From assembly GCA_964579575.1 (NCBI GenBank), contig CAZOGL010000005.1:1-60655 (forward strand): a DNA stretch of 60,655 nt, written 5' to 3'. The translations under genes were made by a program, and so were the position numbers. The DNA comes from CAVEFW01 sp964579575 (GTDB taxonomy: Bacteria; Actinomycetota; Coriobacteriia; Coriobacteriales; Eggerthellaceae). Shown in pieces: positions 34,301-44,200 of this stretch (position 1 is its first letter; each line of letters opens with the position of its first letter). Under the pieces are notes generated by a model that saw only the letters and a program-made list of their open reading frames with translations, made no database searches and had not been told where the DNA came from.

Positions 34301-35716
34301 ATGGGAACTATGACATGTTCCACGGAGTTTCAGTCTATGCTCGAGGCGAGAGGGGTTTCGCGTCGAAGCTTCATGAAGCTCTGCGGCACTTTGGCAGTCG
34401 CGGCTGGTTTGTCCGAGCTTGCGGCTCCCAAGGTTGCTCAAGCTGTCGAGGAGTCCGTCATCGGTGCCAAGACCGGTGGGTTGTACCCGGTCATTTGGAT
34501 CGAGGGTGCATCTTGCACGGGCTGCACCGAGTCGTTCGCTCAGGTCGATACGCCTGACCCGGCGACGGTTGTCCTCGAACTTTTGTCCCTTAACTACTCC
34601 GAGACGTTGTCTGCAGCAGCAGGCTACTCCATGGAGGAAGCCAAGGAACAGACCATCAAGGCAGGCGATTACATCCTGGTGTATGAGGGTGCTGTGCTGA
34701 AGGGTTGGGAAGGCCAAGCGCTTCGCGTCGCCGACGCCCCCGGTACCGAGCATCTTCTCGAGGCTGCAAAGAGCGCAAACGCTGTCGTCGCTTTGGGATC
34801 TTGCGCGGTCAACGGTGGTTGGTGCGCGGCATACCCCAACGCTTCCAACGCATGCGGCGTCCAGCAGTACCTCACGGAGAACGGCATCAAGACCCCTGTT
34901 GTCAACATCCCTGGTTGCCCTGCCAACCCCGAGTGGCTTATTGCCGTCCTCGTCGATGCTCTCATGCTCGACACGGGCGACCTCTCCGCTCTCAAGCTTG
35001 ACGCCAAGAACAAGCCGAGCCAGATCTTCGGCCAGTCCATTCATGACAACTGCGAGCGTCGTGGCCACTTCGAGAACGGCGAATTCGTCTACGAGTTCGG
35101 CTCCGAGGAAGAGGCAAAGGGCTATTGTCTGTACCCGCTGGGTTGCCGTGGTCCCCAGACCTATGCAAACTGCGGCGTGACCCTTTGGAACCACCGTCGC
35201 AGCTGGTGCGTCAAGGCCGGTTCTCCCTGCATCGGTTGTTGCGAGGCCGACCCCACCAATTCCAACGACAACTGGGTCGAGGTCGGAACTCCGTTCCGTA
35301 ACCGCCAACGCGACCTGCACATCGGCGGCATGTTCTTCTCTCCCGACGTTCCCGCTGTCGGCCTGACCGTTCTTGTTGCCGCTGCCTTGGTCTGCCATGG
35401 CTTTGGCATGAAGAAGTCCGGCCGTATGGACGGTGGCGCTCCCTTTGAGAAGATCCGCAGGTGGGACGCAAAGCACCCCGAGAACGCCATTGGCCAATAC
35501 GATGACATCTACGAGGTTATCGAGCAGGACAAGGCGGACGCTGTCCGCGCACGCAACGAGAAGGCCGCAAAGCTCGAAGGCGACAAGGCCCAGCGCGCGT
35601 ACGCCAAGAAGATCCAGCAGGACGGCATCTATGGTGCCATGCCCATCGGAGAAGGCGTCAACCTCCCCGAGAACAATGAGGAAAAGAACGAGAACGCGGA
35701 AGGTGGTGCTGAATAA
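34301..35716 (+). CDS. hyaA: [NiFe] hydrogenase small subunit (HyaA-like)
   Basis: A 471-residue electron-transfer subunit. The N-terminus has a Tat signal with twin arginines in 'SRRSFMKLCGTLAVAAGL', so the folded heterodimer is exported. FeS ligands are visible in 'ASCTGCTESF', 'GSCAVNGGW', 'PGCPANPEW' and the distal set ('YCLYPLGCRGPQTYANC', 'CIGCCEADP'). Near residue 360 a membrane anchor ('VGLTVLVAAALVCHGFGM') is followed by an unusually long charged cytoplasmic tail of about 100 residues, rich in Lys/Glu/Asn. ATG 34301 is chosen since GAGGAGGT precedes it by 7 bases; the GTG at 34295 lies inside that site. It overlaps hyaB by 1 nt (TAATG). Confidence 0.94.
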   Translation: MGTMTCSTEFQSMLEARGVSRRSFMKLCGTLAVAAGLSELAAPKVAQAVEESVIGAKTGGLYPVIWIEGASCTGCTESFAQVDTPDPATVVLELLSLNYSETLSAAAGYSMEEAKEQTIKAGDYILVYEGAVLKGWEGQALRVADAPGTEHLLEAAKSANAVVALGSCAVNGGWCAAYPNASNACGVQQYLTENGIKTPVVNIPGCPANPEWLIAVLVDALMLDTGDLSALKLDAKNKPSQIFGQSIHDNCERRGHFENGEFVYEFGSEEEAKGYCLYPLGCRGPQTYANCGVTLWNHRRSWCVKAGSPCIGCCEADPTNSNDNWVEVGTPFRNRQRDLHIGGMFFSPDVPAVGLTVLVAAALVCHGFGMKKSGRMDGGAPFEKIRRWDAKHPENAIGQYDDIYEVIEQDKADAVRARNEKAAKLEGDKAQRAYAKKIQQDGIYGAMPIGEGVNLPENNEEKNENAEGGAE

Positions 35717-37377
35717 TGACTCGCTCTGTAATCGATCCTGTAACCCGTATCGAAGGCCATCTGCGCGTTGAGATGGAAGTCGAGAACGGCGTTGTCACCG
35801 ATGCGTGGGCTTCTGGTGGATGCTTCCGCGGTATGGAGCTCGTCGTCGAGGGCCGTACTCCCGAGGACGCTGCCCACATCGTTCAGCGTATCTGCGGCGT
35901 TTGCCCCGTTTCCCACTCTCATGCATCGGCTATCGCTGCTGAGAAGGCGTATGGAATCTCCATTCCCAACAATGCTCGAATCATCCGCAACCTCATCGAG
36001 GGTGCCCAGTTCCTGCATTCCCACATCCTTTGGATGTACAACCTTGCTGCTCTCGACTACGTCAACCCCATCAACGGCCTGTCCGCTGATGCCCGCGCGA
36101 CGTGGGAGGTTGCACAAACGTATAAAACCTCTACGGGTACCGACTTTGTCGCCCTCCAGGAGCGCCTGTCGAAGTTTGCTGCCAATGGCCAGCTCTCCAT
36201 CTTCTCTGGCAACTGGTTTGATGCCGACGGCGGAAACGCCTACAAGCTCACCCCCGAAGAGGACCTGCTTCTGACCTCCCATTACCTGGAGGCACTCCAG
36301 ATGCAGTCCAAGGCATCCGAGATTGCTGCCCTTCTCGGTGGCAAGATGCCTCACGTCATGACTATCGTCCCCGGCGGTACCGCGTTTGTTCCCACCGAGG
36401 AGAAGCTTGACGACCTCAAGTACCTCATCACCGAGCTCAAGACCTGGGTCGACGCGACGCTGCTTCCCGACACCTTGATCCTTGCTGCCCGTTATCCCGA
36501 GGTGCTCACGTTTGGTAAGGGCGTTGGCCGTTACATCTCTTGGGGCGTCTTCGAGGGCAACTCATGGCCCTATGAGGACTACACGAAGCAGATGGCTTCC
36601 CGCTACCTGCCCTCCGGTGTCCTCGACGAGAAGCTCAACCTTACCGAGCCTGTCGAGTCCAAGATCACCGAGTACGTCGGCCGTTCTTGGTACAAGGGCG
36701 ACAAGACCTACCAGTCTCCGTACTTCACCACGGAGCCCGAGTTCACCAAGTACGACGTCAATGATCGTTACTCTTGGGTCAAGCGTCCTGAGTATGACGG
36801 AAAGGCCATGGAGGCATCCTCGCTCGCCCGTATGCTCGTCGCATACAAGCGCGGCGTGCCCTTCGTCAAGCAAAACATCGACTCTTTGTTCCAGACTACC
36901 GGCCTGACCATCGCTGATATGCAGTCCACCCTCGGTCGTACCGCTATCCGCCAGATCGAGACCGTCTACATCGCCCAGCTCATGGAGGAGTGGTGCGACG
37001 AGCTCATCGAGGCTGTCAAGTACGGTGATTCCTCCTACTTCAAGGCCGCCCAAAACCACACCGGTTCTGGCACGGGCTTCTGGGAGGCCCCCCGTGGTGC
37101 GCTCTATCATTCCGAGAAGGTCACCAACGGCAAGATCGACGGTTACCAGATCATCATTCCGTCCACTTGGAACCTTGCGCCTCACGGCGAGGACGGCTCC
37201 TATGGTCCCCTCGAGCAGGCACTTGTTGGCTGCCCCGTCGAGACCATCGAGAAGCCCATCAACTGCTTGCGCACGGTTCACAGCTTCGACCCTTGCACTG
37301 CGTGCTCCGTCCATGTGACCGAGCCCAAGACCGGTCGTCATTTCGAGACCGTCACCAATCCTTGGGGGGTGAAGTAA
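35716..37377 (+). CDS. hyaB: [NiFe] hydrogenase large subunit (HyaB-like)
   Basis: A 553-residue catalytic subunit binding the NiFe(CN)2CO centre. The four cysteine ligands are in the N-terminal 'RICGVCPVSH' (C60, C63) and C-terminal 'DPCTACSVH' (C527, C530). H533 is followed by 20 residues that would be removed by the maturation protease encoded downstream. These motifs place it among group 1 membrane-bound uptake hydrogenases; a Coriobacteriia subgroup (1i) is likely but needs a phylogeny. It lacks its own signal peptide and should be co-exported with HyaA. The start overlaps the hyaA stop; hyaC follows after 1 nt. Confidence 0.95.
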   Translation: MTRSVIDPVTRIEGHLRVEMEVENGVVTDAWASGGCFRGMELVVEGRTPEDAAHIVQRICGVCPVSHSHASAIAAEKAYGISIPNNARIIRNLIEGAQFLHSHILWMYNLAALDYVNPINGLSADARATWEVAQTYKTSTGTDFVALQERLSKFAANGQLSIFSGNWFDADGGNAYKLTPEEDLLLTSHYLEALQMQSKASEIAALLGGKMPHVMTIVPGGTAFVPTEEKLDDLKYLITELKTWVDATLLPDTLILAARYPEVLTFGKGVGRYISWGVFEGNSWPYEDYTKQMASRYLPSGVLDEKLNLTEPVESKITEYVGRSWYKGDKTYQSPYFTTEPEFTKYDVNDRYSWVKRPEYDGKAMEASSLARMLVAYKRGVPFVKQNIDSLFQTTGLTIADMQSTLGRTAIRQIETVYIAQLMEEWCDELIEAVKYGDSSYFKAAQNHTGSGTGFWEAPRGALYHSEKVTNGKIDGYQIIIPSTWNLAPHGEDGSYGPLEQALVGCPVETIEKPINCLRTVHSFDPCTACSVHVTEPKTGRHFETVTNPWGVK

Positions 37378-37378
37378 G

Positions 37379-38065
37379 ATGGCACATCTCGCACACTACA
37401 AGGAGGCTCATCCGCTTCCGTTCCGTATCACCCACTGGATCAACCTCGTCGCTATGGCGTTTCTGATCTTCACGGGTTTTTGTATCCACTTCCCGTTTTT
37501 CCCGTTCTTCATGAGCATGGCGCGCGGTATCCATGTGTTCTGCGGTTTCGTCCTGTTCATCAACTGCGTGGTTCGTATCATCATGGCGTTCTTCATCAAC
37601 GCTGCTGCCACCGGTGGCTCCCGTGAGATGAAGAAGGACATCGTCATGTGGATGCCCCAGGCCGACAATAGGCATCAGCTTATTGAGTGGGTCAAGTATT
37701 ACCTGTTCTTGCGCAAGACCCATCCCTTGGGTGCAAAACTCGGCGTACCCCAAAAGCTGTCCTACCTGTTGATCCCGATTTTGATCATCATCATGTTCAT
37801 CACCGGCATCTCCCTGTGGGCTCCTGCGATGGGTTCTGGCTTCTGCCAGTTCTTCCTGGGTCTTGTTGGCGGCGCCATGAATATGCGCATCATCCATTAC
37901 TTCCTGATGTACGTATTCATCATCTTCTGCTTCATTCACATCTACCTTGCAAACGTCGAGGGCACGGAGCCGACGAAGCTCATGTTCTTCGGCAAGGAGC
38001 ATGGTGGACTCACCTACGATGCCGAGAAGCATGTCATCGACGGCATCGACGAGATGGAGCACTAG
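37379..38065 (+). CDS. hyaC: Hydrogenase cytochrome b subunit (HyaC-like)
   Basis: A 228-residue membrane protein with four predicted helices ('LVAMAFLIFTGFCIHF', 'GIHVFCGFVLFINCVVRIIM', 'LLIPILIIIMFITGISLW', 'YFLMYVFIIFCFIHIYL'). Histidines at the helix positions expected for two b-type hemes are present (in 'RITHWINL', 'RGIHVF', 'RIIHYF' and 'CFIHIY'). It passes electrons from the hydrogenase to quinone and anchors the complex. The start is one base after hyaB, with GGGGGGTGAAG as ribosome binding site. Confidence 0.92.
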   Translation: MAHLAHYKEAHPLPFRITHWINLVAMAFLIFTGFCIHFPFFPFFMSMARGIHVFCGFVLFINCVVRIIMAFFINAAATGGSREMKKDIVMWMPQADNRHQLIEWVKYYLFLRKTHPLGAKLGVPQKLSYLLIPILIIIMFITGISLWAPAMGSGFCQFFLGLVGGAMNMRIIHYFLMYVFIIFCFIHIYLANVEGTEPTKLMFFGKEHGGLTYDAEKHVIDGIDEMEH

Positions 38066-38110
38066 ATCAAGTTTTAAGGCTTTGCCTTAGACGCACGAGT
38101 GCGATATAGG

Positions 38111-38146
38111 GAAGGGGGCGAGACAATCGCTCCCTTCCTGTGTTTT
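38111..38146 (+). terminator. Hairpin between hyaC and the next gene
   Basis: GAAGGGGGCGA (38111-38121) pairs with TCGCTCCCTT (38127-38136) and is followed by CCTGTGTTTT. It could act as a partial terminator that lowers expression of the two downstream genes relative to hyaABC. Confidence 0.5.
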
Positions 38147-38171
38147 GACCAAAGCGACAGAGACGAGTTCC

Positions 38172-38648
38172 ATGTCTGAAAAGCAACCTTTGCCCGAAAA
38201 GCAACCTTTAGAAACGCCAAAAGGCCCCGTTGGTCTCACCGACGAGGAGATCGCTGCTGAGGCGGCGTTTATGGAGGGCGTTCCATACCTCAACATCGGT
38301 GCGCTCCTCATGCCTCCCATCTGGGGTCCAGGCCATGGCCAGATGATCACCATCCTGTTCTACCCGCTTTGGATCTTTTGCGACAACGTGTTCTATGCGG
38401 CGTATTCGACACCCTCGCCGCTTTCCATCGCGGTGGCCATTGTCGTGTTTATCACCATGGCGTTGTTCACGTTTGTCTATGGTCGCTTGTCCCAGCCGAG
38501 GGCTTGGCATCGCGCCCACAACATGGGCAAGACCAAGGAGCAATACCTCGCAACCGAGCGCAAGTGGGCTATTGGGATGGCCGTTGTCGCTTTGGTGTTT
38601 CTCGTCCTTGCGACCTGGTATAACCTGTTTATCAAGGCAGGGTTGTAA
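38172..38648 (+). CDS. Small membrane protein of the hydrogenase operon, function unknown
   Basis: A 158-residue protein with a polar ~50-residue N-terminus ending in 'EGVPYLNIGALLMPPIWGPG', then two or three hydrophobic segments ('ITILFYPLWIFCDNVFYAAY', 'LSIAVAIVVFITMALFTFV', 'WAIGMAVVALVFLVLATWY'). I do not recognise a named family. It sits between hyaC and hyaD on the same strand, 2 bp before hyaD, so a role in assembly or anchoring of the hydrogenase is inferred. The start is uncertain: ATG 38172 is chosen, but TTG 38145 is in frame; neither has a strong ribosome binding site. Confidence 0.7.
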   Translation: MSEKQPLPEKQPLETPKGPVGLTDEEIAAEAAFMEGVPYLNIGALLMPPIWGPGHGQMITILFYPLWIFCDNVFYAAYSTPSPLSIAVAIVVFITMALFTFVYGRLSQPRAWHRAHNMGKTKEQYLATERKWAIGMAVVALVFLVLATWYNLFIKAGL

Positions 38649-38650
38649 CT

Positions 38651-39157
38651 ATGGGGGACAACTTTGGGAGTCGTCGCGCCGCGGTGTTCTTCGTTGGCAA
38701 CAAGCTCAAGCTTGACGACGGAATCGGACCTGCGGCCTTTGATTTGTTCCGTGAGACCTACGACGTCGGCGCGGAGGTCGAGCTGTTCGATGTGGGATGC
38801 CTGAGCCTTGACATGATTTCGTTCGTTGAGAAATGCGACTTCATCTTGACGGTGGATGCGGTGGATGGGTCGGGTCATCCGGCAGGTACCGTGTTTCGTT
38901 ATTCCCCAGACGATATGGCGCGTACCTCGGGGCCTAGGGATTCCCTGCATGACTTAAAGCTTGCCGACCTGTTCGATGCGTCGTTGCTTCTAGGTTTTGA
39001 ATGCGAAGGTTGGTGCGTCGGTATGCAGATCGAGAACATGTCGCCTGAGGAGTTCGTGATCGGTTTGACCGAGCCTTGCGCCCAAGCTTTGCCCTTGCTG
39101 GTCGAGGCGGTGGCTGCCGAGCTTGACCGTCGCGGCTTTCCTGTTGCCAAGAGGTAG
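38651..39157 (+). CDS. hyaD: Hydrogenase maturation protease (HyaD/HybD family)
   Basis: A 168-residue endopeptidase of peptidase family M52. It has the typical N-terminal 'FVGNKLKLDDGIGP' with the first acidic nickel ligand and the later 'DVGCLSLDMI' and 'FILTVDAVDG' segments. It removes the C-terminal peptide of HyaB after nickel insertion; the predicted cleavage in HyaB is after H533. The start is ATG 38651, 2 bp after the preceding stop. No hypABCDEF genes are in the window. Confidence 0.92.
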   Translation: MGDNFGSRRAAVFFVGNKLKLDDGIGPAAFDLFRETYDVGAEVELFDVGCLSLDMISFVEKCDFILTVDAVDGSGHPAGTVFRYSPDDMARTSGPRDSLHDLKLADLFDASLLLGFECEGWCVGMQIENMSPEEFVIGLTEPCAQALPLLVEAVAAELDRRGFPVAKR

Positions 39158-39231
39158 CATTCGCAAATTTGTTTGCATCGTTGGCAAGAAGGCAAATCCT
39201 TGCCGATTTGTTTGTAGTAGCATGGTCCGTT

Positions 39232-40443
39232 GTGAAAAGCCGAGCTACATATCAGCGCGTTATCTGCGCCTGCTGTTTCTTGCTGTTGTTTACGAATATC
39301 GGGCTTCCCAGCTCGTCGTTCAGTGTCTACCAGCCTTATATCGCGGCGATGGTGGGGGATGGCAACGCCAGCTTCGTGGTCGGATGCCGCACGGGCATGA
39401 GTCTGCTTTGCATGATGTTCGTCGGGTTTTGGTACAAGAAGCTCGACTGCCGCCTTGGCATGGTCTTGGCAACGGTGTTGACCGTCATCGGGTTTTTTCT
39501 CTATTGCCAAGTCCAAGATATGGTGTTGTTGTGCATCGCCGCCGCAATCACCGGCGCGGCGTACGGTTTTGGCGGCATGGTGGGTATGACGTTGCTGATC
39601 GGACGGTGGTACAGGGAGAGATTGGGCACCGCGGTCGGTATTGCGACCATGGGAAGCGGTTTTGCGTCTTTGGTCATCCCGCTCATCGCGACGATGATTA
39701 TCAACAACTTCGGCCTGACCTGGTCTTTCGCATTCGAGGCAATTCTTGCCGCCCTCGTGGCTGTCATTTTGCTCATCCTCTTGCAAAACCAACCGACCGA
39801 CGCTGAGCCGATGTATTCCAAGGACGTGAAGGCGGAAGGGGCGTCCGCTCGCTTGGATGCTTCCCAACAAGATCCCATCCTGACTCCTGCGTTGCGTCAC
39901 GTCATGTTGTTCGGAATGGTTTTGATCGGTGCCGTTTCTGTGGTGGGACAAAGCTACCTTTCCATCCTTTTGACGACCCAAGGATTTGACCACGTCTTCG
40001 CGGCGACCATGCTTTCGGTCAACGGAGCATTCCTCATGGTCGCGAAGGGGGCCAACGGATGGGTCTTCGACAAGTTGGGTCGGCGTCGCGGCTCTGTCAT
40101 CTTCTTCTCGTTCCTTGTGGTCGGTATCGCCCTTTTGTGCCTAACCTGGACGGGAAGTTATGTCGTGGCGGTGGTCGGTGCGTCGCTCATGGGCATAGGC
40201 GTGGCGTTGGCGACGGTGGGCATCTCAGTTTGGTCCATCGACCTCTCAACCCCGGTTGAACGCCCTGCACTCGTCAAGAACATGCAAATCGGATATGCTA
40301 CCGGCTCCTTTTTGTACAACCTTGTTCCCGGTACATTGGCCGAGGTGACCGGCACCTATGTGTCGACCTACCTCGTCTGCCTCGTTATGGCGATCATCTG
40401 TGCTGCGTGCGTCCTTTGCACGTATCGAAAACTTCGCCGCTAG
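39232..40443 (+). CDS. MFS transporter
   Basis: About 403 residues with twelve hydrophobic segments and a hydrophilic central loop ('SKDVKAEGASARLDASQQ', about 210-230). MFS-style motifs follow helix 2 ('FWYKKLDCRLGMVLATVL') and helix 8 ('GWVFDKLGRRRGSVIF'). It resembles oxalate/formate-antiporter-like MFS proteins of anaerobes; the substrate cannot be told. I chose GTG 39232 (MKSRATYQRV), which places a basic N-terminus right before the first helix; TTG 39169 is the longer option. The 3' end overlaps that of the convergent nth gene by 4 nt, so there is no room for a separate terminator. Confidence 0.85.
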   Translation: MKSRATYQRVICACCFLLLFTNIGLPSSSFSVYQPYIAAMVGDGNASFVVGCRTGMSLLCMMFVGFWYKKLDCRLGMVLATVLTVIGFFLYCQVQDMVLLCIAAAITGAAYGFGGMVGMTLLIGRWYRERLGTAVGIATMGSGFASLVIPLIATMIINNFGLTWSFAFEAILAALVAVILLILLQNQPTDAEPMYSKDVKAEGASARLDASQQDPILTPALRHVMLFGMVLIGAVSVVGQSYLSILLTTQGFDHVFAATMLSVNGAFLMVAKGANGWVFDKLGRRRGSVIFFSFLVVGIALLCLTWTGSYVVAVVGASLMGIGVALATVGISVWSIDLSTPVERPALVKNMQIGYATGSFLYNLVPGTLAEVTGTYVSTYLVCLVMAIICAACVLCTYRKLRR

Positions 40444-41099
40444 CTTTTCTTTCCGCAGCTCGGACACAGGTCCGCGATGGGACACTCGACGCATTTGGGA
40501 TGACGGGCAATGCAGACTTCCCGTCCGAACAACACCCATTGGTGGTTTACCGGGCCCCAAAGTTCCCGAGGGAGCAAGGCGAGCAGGTCCTTCTCGGTTT
40601 CTGCCGGCGTTGGGGCATTGGAGAATCGCAATTTGTGGGCGATGCGAAACACATGGGTGTCGACAGCAATGCCTTCGACGATGCCAAATGCCTCGTTGAC
40701 AACGACATTGGCGGTCTTGCGGCCAACTCCTGGAAGTTTTTGTAGCTCGTCCATGTCACGGGGAATTTCCCCGCCGAACTCGGATAGCACCATGCGGGCG
40801 ATGTTCACGCAGTTGGCGGCCTTGTTGCGGTAGAAACCGATGGAGTGGATGATTTGGGCGACCTCTTCCACGTCCGCAGATGCGAGGTCCTGGGTGGTGG
40901 GGTAGCGCTCCCAAAGCAGGGGAGTGACGCGGTTGACGCCCTTGTCGGTGGTCTGGGCGGACAACATGACAGCGATGGTGAGTTTGAACGGGTCGTCCCA
41001 ATAGTTCAAGGCGCACTTTGCAGCAGGGTAGCGCTCCTCCATGCGCTGACAGACCTGAAGCGCGCGGGCAAGCTTGTTCTTTTTGGATTCGCGAGGCAT
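40440..41099 (-). CDS. nth: Endonuclease III
   Basis: A 219-residue bifunctional DNA glycosylase/AP lyase for oxidised pyrimidines. The helix-hairpin-helix with the catalytic lysine is 'LPGVGRKTANVVVNEAFG' and the catalytic aspartate is in 'VDTHVFRIAHKL'. The 4Fe-4S ligands follow the exact C-x6-C-x2-C-x5-C pattern in 'CIARHPKCVECPIADLC'. The start is ATG 41099-41097 (MPRESKKNK); the frame stays open upstream opposite mfd but this is not coding. It is divergent from mfd and convergent with the MFS gene. Confidence 0.95.
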   Translation of the reverse strand: MPRESKKNKLARALQVCQRMEERYPAAKCALNYWDDPFKLTIAVMLSAQTTDKGVNRVTPLLWERYPTTQDLASADVEEVAQIIHSIGFYRNKAANCVNIARMVLSEFGGEIPRDMDELQKLPGVGRKTANVVVNEAFGIVEGIAVDTHVFRIAHKLRFSNAPTPAETEKDLLALLPRELWGPVNHQWVLFGREVCIARHPKCVECPIADLCPSCGKKS

Positions 41100-41160
41100 A
41101 GGACTCTTTTCAAACGGGGTTTCCCTGTTCTCTCTATGGTAAAGTACAAAGTCCGACGCT

Positions 41161-41179
41161 GCCGCAGGTTTTCTGCGGC
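41161..41179 (+). promoter_or_regulatory. Hairpin in the mfd leader
   Basis: GCCGCAG (41161-41167) and CTGCGGC (41173-41179) form a perfect 7-bp stem with a 5-nt loop, followed by TTTCG. It lies 54 bp before the mfd start in the nth-mfd divergent spacer and could be an attenuator-like element. Confidence 0.4.
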
Positions 41180-41232
41180 TTTCGTGCGTTGAGCCGATGT
41201 GTTTTTTGAGAATGAGGAGGACCGGGGGAAGT

Positions 41233-44200
41233 ATGCTGATCGATTCGCTTGCATATCGATTCGAAAGGACCGGCGCGCTCGAGGGGTTTTGGGACAAGCT
41301 AGACGCCGGTGAGGATGCCGCTTTGGGCGTTGCCTCCTCGGCCCGAGCGTTGCTTGTGGCGGCCCAATTCGCCCGCAAGCCCCAATCGACCCTGGTCATC
41401 GTGGCGGGTGAAGAGACGGCGTTGAATTTCGTCCGCTCGCTCAGCGCATATGTGGGGGAGGAACGCGTGTTGCGCTTTCCTGCTCGCCTCGAGCACCTCA
41501 ACCAGAACAAGACGAGCGACCCCGCAGTGATTGCCCGCCGTATGGAAGCGGCGTGGGCATTGCAATCCAACGAGAAGAAAATCGTGGTTGCAAGCGCTCG
41601 TGCGTTGGTGCGCACCTTGGCTCCTGCGGGCGCAAACGCCTCACGGCCCCTCGATTTGACAGCAGAGTGTGAGATTTGCGACCAAGGGATTTCGCAGGCG
41701 GAGACGCTTGAAGACCTCACCCGCATCCTGGAAGAGATGGGTTACGAGAACACGGTAGACTTGGAAGGTCCCGGTACCTTTGCCCGTCGCGGCGGTACTG
41801 TCGATGTGTATCCGGGCAACCTTACTTATCCCGTTCGCCTCGATTTTTTCGGAGATTATCTCGAGGAGGTCCGTCGTATCGTCCCGAGCACGGGCCAAAC
41901 CATCAGCTCGCTGTCCTGCGTCACCATCTTCCCGGTGACCGAATTCCTCTTCACGGCGAAGTCATTGGGCAAGGCACGTATGAAGTTGGAGGTCCCTGCG
42001 AAGTCCAACCCTGCCTTGCGCGAGCTTCTTGAGAACCTCGAAGGGGGCCTGCGTTTTCCCGGCTCCGAGGTGCTTTTGCCCCTGCTCTACGACAAGCCGG
42101 CGACGCTCGGGGACTATACGACGAAGGAATCCATGAGCGTGCTCGTTGAGCCGCGCTCCCTGTTCGACGACTCAAATCATTGCTACGAGGATGCAATTGC
42201 CCGCCTCCAAGGTTCCAACATCTCCGCAAAGGGGCTTTTATGTCCGCCAACGAAGATCAATTTCGGACGGGGACAACGCGGGACGTACCTTTCCATCATG
42301 CGCACCGGAGGTAGCGTTGATGATGACCTGCCGGTAAAGCGCGTGGATATCGCGGGAAGCCCCGATAAGCTCTACGGAAAATGCCGCTCGTTGATCGATG
42401 GCGACAACCTTGTCGTGTTCAGCGCGCCATCATACCGCGTGCGCCAAGACATGATGCTTGCCTTTGTCGAGCAGGGAATTCCCGTGCAAGAGGTCCTTTC
42501 GGAGGATGTGGTACCCACAGAGCGCTCCAAGCGATATTCCGGTGACACAAAGGGCAAGACGAGCCGTCACAGTGATACGCCAGGAGCCGAGAAGCGCCGT
42601 CTTCGCCTCGGTGTCGTCAACGTCACGGACACCGACATCCCCTTGGGCATGATCTTCCCGAAGGCAAAGCTCGCTCTCATCAGCGTCGCCGACACCCAAG
42701 GCTCGCGAAGCGCCAGTCGCGTTCGCCGACGTGTGGATATCACCCAGATGACTTTTCCGTACAAGCCCGGCGATTACGTGGTCCACGCCTCCCACGGCAT
42801 CGCGTTTTTTCGCGACATCGTCCAACAGGAGATTGACGGCACGGTCCACGACTACCTCCTCTTGGAGTATGCCGACGGAGACAAGCTGTTTGTCCCGGTG
42901 GAGCAACTCGACCGCGTCACGCGTTATGTCGGACCAGAAGGCGCCAGTCCCCGTTTGACCCGTCTCAACACAAGCGATTGGACCCGTGCGCTTGGCAAGG
43001 CGCATCGTGCCACGAAAAAGCTTGCCTTCGACTTGGTTGACGTGTACTCGCGCCGCGCCGCAGTGAAGGGGTTCCAATTCAGCCCCGATACCGCCGCACA
43101 ACGGGAGATGGAGGAGTCCTTTCCGTATCAAGAGACGCGTGACCAACTAGTCGCCATCGCGGATGTGAAGGCCGATATGCAATCACCCCGACCCATGGAC
43201 CGCCTCATCTGCGGAGATGTGGGATTTGGTAAGACGGAGGTCGCATTGCGCGCCGCGTTTAAGGCAACCCAGGATGGTCGCCAGGTCATGGTACTGTGTC
43301 CGACGACGATCTTGGCACAACAACACTTCAACAACTTCAACGACCGCTTTGCCCCCTTCGGCATCAAGGTGGAGGTGCTTTCGCGCTTCCGTACGGACCA
43401 GCAACAGGCTGTCGCGCTCAAGGGGTTCGCGGAGGGCGACGTCAACGTGCTCGTCGGTACACACCGTCTGCTGTCTCGCGATGTGAACCCCCACGACCTC
43501 GGCCTTGTCATCATCGACGAAGAACAAAGATTCGGTGTCGGGCACAAGGAACAGCTCAAGAACCTGCGCGAATCCATCGACGTTTTGACCTTGTCCGCAA
43601 CCCCCATTCCCCGCACGCTGCAGATGTCCTTGTCGGGTGTGCGCGATATGAGCCTCATCATGACGCCGCCAGATGACCGCAGACCGGTGAAGGTGACGGT
43701 CGGCGAGTGGGATCCTGACATCGTGAGCGGTGCGATTCGGCGTGAGCTTGAGCGCGGTGGGCAAGTCTATTACGTCTCCAACCGCGTGCGCTCCATCGAG
43801 GAGGCTGTCCGTCGCGTGAAGGCGGCGGCCGAGGAGGCCCGGGTTGGCGTGGCGCATGGCCAGATGGACAAAAACCAGCTCGAGAGCGTGATGGAGGAGT
43901 TCAGCGCCGGCCAACTTGATGTCCTTGTCGCGACGACGATTATCGAGAGCGGCATCGACAATCCTCACACGAACACCCTCATCATCGAGGATTCCCAACG
44001 ACTCGGCTTGGCCCAGATGTACCAGCTCAAGGGCCGTGTTGGTCGTTCCAGCACCCAAGCGTACGCATATTTCATGTTCCCTGAGCATGTGGAGCTAACC
44101 GACGAGGCGATTGCCCGACTGACCGCGTTGGACGAACACCAAGACCTTGGCAGCGGTATGCGCATCGCCATGCGCGACTTGGAGATTCGTGGCGCAGGCA

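Noticed and set aside
34028..35497. Long upstream extension of the pheA frame opposite hyaA
   Set aside because: pheA has a clear start with ribosome binding site at 34027. The upstream part is antisense to a well-supported hydrogenase gene and has no family features.
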